Shown: positions 6,262-6,717 of the stretch, piece after piece
Layout: the number at the start of each line of letters is the position of its first letter
How positions within the stretch are numbered: the stretch's first letter is position 1
Source of the DNA: Gammaproteobacteria bacterium
Lineage (GTDB): Bacteria; Pseudomonadota; Gammaproteobacteria; Steroidobacterales; Steroidobacteraceae
Assembly: GCA_003162555.1 (NCBI GenBank)
Contig: PMNQ01000038.1
Location: forward strand, 4,455-11,171
Direction of reading: 5' to 3'
DNA length: 6,717 nt
Translations under genes and position numbers: made by a program
Notes under the pieces: model-generated
What the model saw: the letters and a program-made list of their open reading frames with translations, nothing else
What the model was told of the DNA's origin: nothing
Databases searched by the model: none

Positions 6262-6717
6262 TCAGGGCGTGCGTCCGAACATGTCATTCAGCCGCCGGTA
6301 TTGCGCGGCAAGCTCCGCCGTCAGCGCGCCCTCATGCATGCGCCAGCACCAGTTATCGCCCACGGTGCCGGGCACGTTGTAGCGTGCTTCGCTGCCGAGT
6401 TGCAGCAGATCCTGCACCGGCATCACCGCCAGCACCGCGACGGAGGCCAGTGCTCCGCGCACCAGCGTCTGCGGCATCGCCTTCTGTCCGAAGTAGGCAT
6501 CCACGCGCTGCGCCGTGGCTGGATCGAGTGAGCGATACCAGCCGAGCGCGGTGTCGTTGTCGTGCGTGCCGGTATAGACGACGGTGCGCTGCGTGAGATT
6601 GTGGGCCAGATGCGGATTGTCGGCCGCGCCATCGAAGCCGAACTGCAACACGCGCATGCCCGGCAAATCAAAGGCGCGGCGCAACGCCACGACGTCGGGC
6701 GTGATCACGCCCAGGTC
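6262..6717 (-). CDS. malQ: MalQ, 4-alpha-glucanotransferase (amylomaltase, GH77), C-terminal part only
   Basis: MalQ transfers maltodextrin segments between chains in the cytoplasm and releases glucose, making short oligosaccharides usable. The frame is open from the window edge to TGA at 6264-6262, showing 151 C-terminal residues. The first visible residues, DLGVITPDV, belong to the conserved GH77 EDLG block; its catalytic glutamate would be the first codon outside the window. Next come GMRVLQFGF, NPH and YTGTHDND, the last holding the conserved transition-state aspartate. NVPGTVGDNWCWRM then matches the usual C-terminal N-W-R region. Everything visible looks intact. The start, length and nucleophile lie outside. 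The gene reads toward the transporter gene, with 72 bp between them, so read-through into that gene is likely. Confidence 0.93.
   Translation of the reverse strand, partial: DLGVITPDVVALRRAFDLPGMRVLQFGFDGAADNPHLAHNLTQRTVVYTGTHDNDTALGWYRSLDPATAQRVDAYFGQKAMPQTLVRGALASVAVLAVMPVQDLLQLGSEARYNVPGTVGDNWCWRMHEGALTAELAAQYRRLNDMFGRTP

Noticed and set aside
1..6717. CRISPR array, insertion sequence, tRNA/rRNA genes or defence system
   Set aside because: I saw no regularly spaced repeats, transposase motifs, terminal inverted repeats or RNA-gene signatures. All coding space is accounted for by sugar-metabolism genes and one unknown exported protein.

Overview
The window is a compact, GC-rich, gene-dense piece of a bacterial chromosome and holds most of a maltose/maltodextrin utilisation locus. 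A signal-peptide-bearing amylase, an SLC45-type sugar transporter in place of an ABC importer, a cytoplasmic GH13 alpha-glucosidase, a LacI-family regulator and MalQ together resemble loci known from Xanthomonadales-like Gammaproteobacteria and from Caulobacter-type Alphaproteobacteria. A Gram-negative of the Xanthomonadales/Steroidobacterales kind is my best guess. This is inference from gene content, because no taxonomic marker is present.

Layout from left to right: an exported GH13 alpha-amylase (minus, its C-terminal end cut off by the window start); a 129-bp divergent control region; a cytoplasmic GH13 alpha-glucosidase (plus); a small exported protein of unknown function (minus) whose stop codon shares a CTAG with the glucosidase stop; a 97-bp divergent control region; a LacI-family regulator (plus); an SLC45/GPH-like sugar transporter of the major facilitator superfamily (minus), which overlaps the end of the regulator gene by 62 bp; a 72-bp control gap; and the C-terminal third or less of MalQ, 4-alpha-glucanotransferase (minus, running off the right edge). 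No stretch of 300 bases lacks a gene.

Proposed pathway: the amylase trims maltodextrins outside the cytoplasm, the transporter brings short maltooligosaccharides or maltose across the inner membrane, and MalQ and the alpha-glucosidase convert them to glucose and rearranged dextrins. An outer-membrane TonB-dependent receptor, usual in such loci, is not in the window. Two nearly identical palindromes with an ATACGTAT core lie about 50 to 70 bp upstream of the amylase/glucosidase pair and of the transporter. They are good candidates for operators of the local LacI-type regulator. A third, different LacI-style palindrome (AAGCGCTT) lies upstream of the regulator and the unknown exported gene.

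The most unusual features are the palindrome pair, a run of about 24 codons in the regulator gene dominated by A/T-ending, rare-looking codons, the unidentified exported protein inside the locus, and two convergent gene junctions with no space for a terminator. I see no clearly new biological system.
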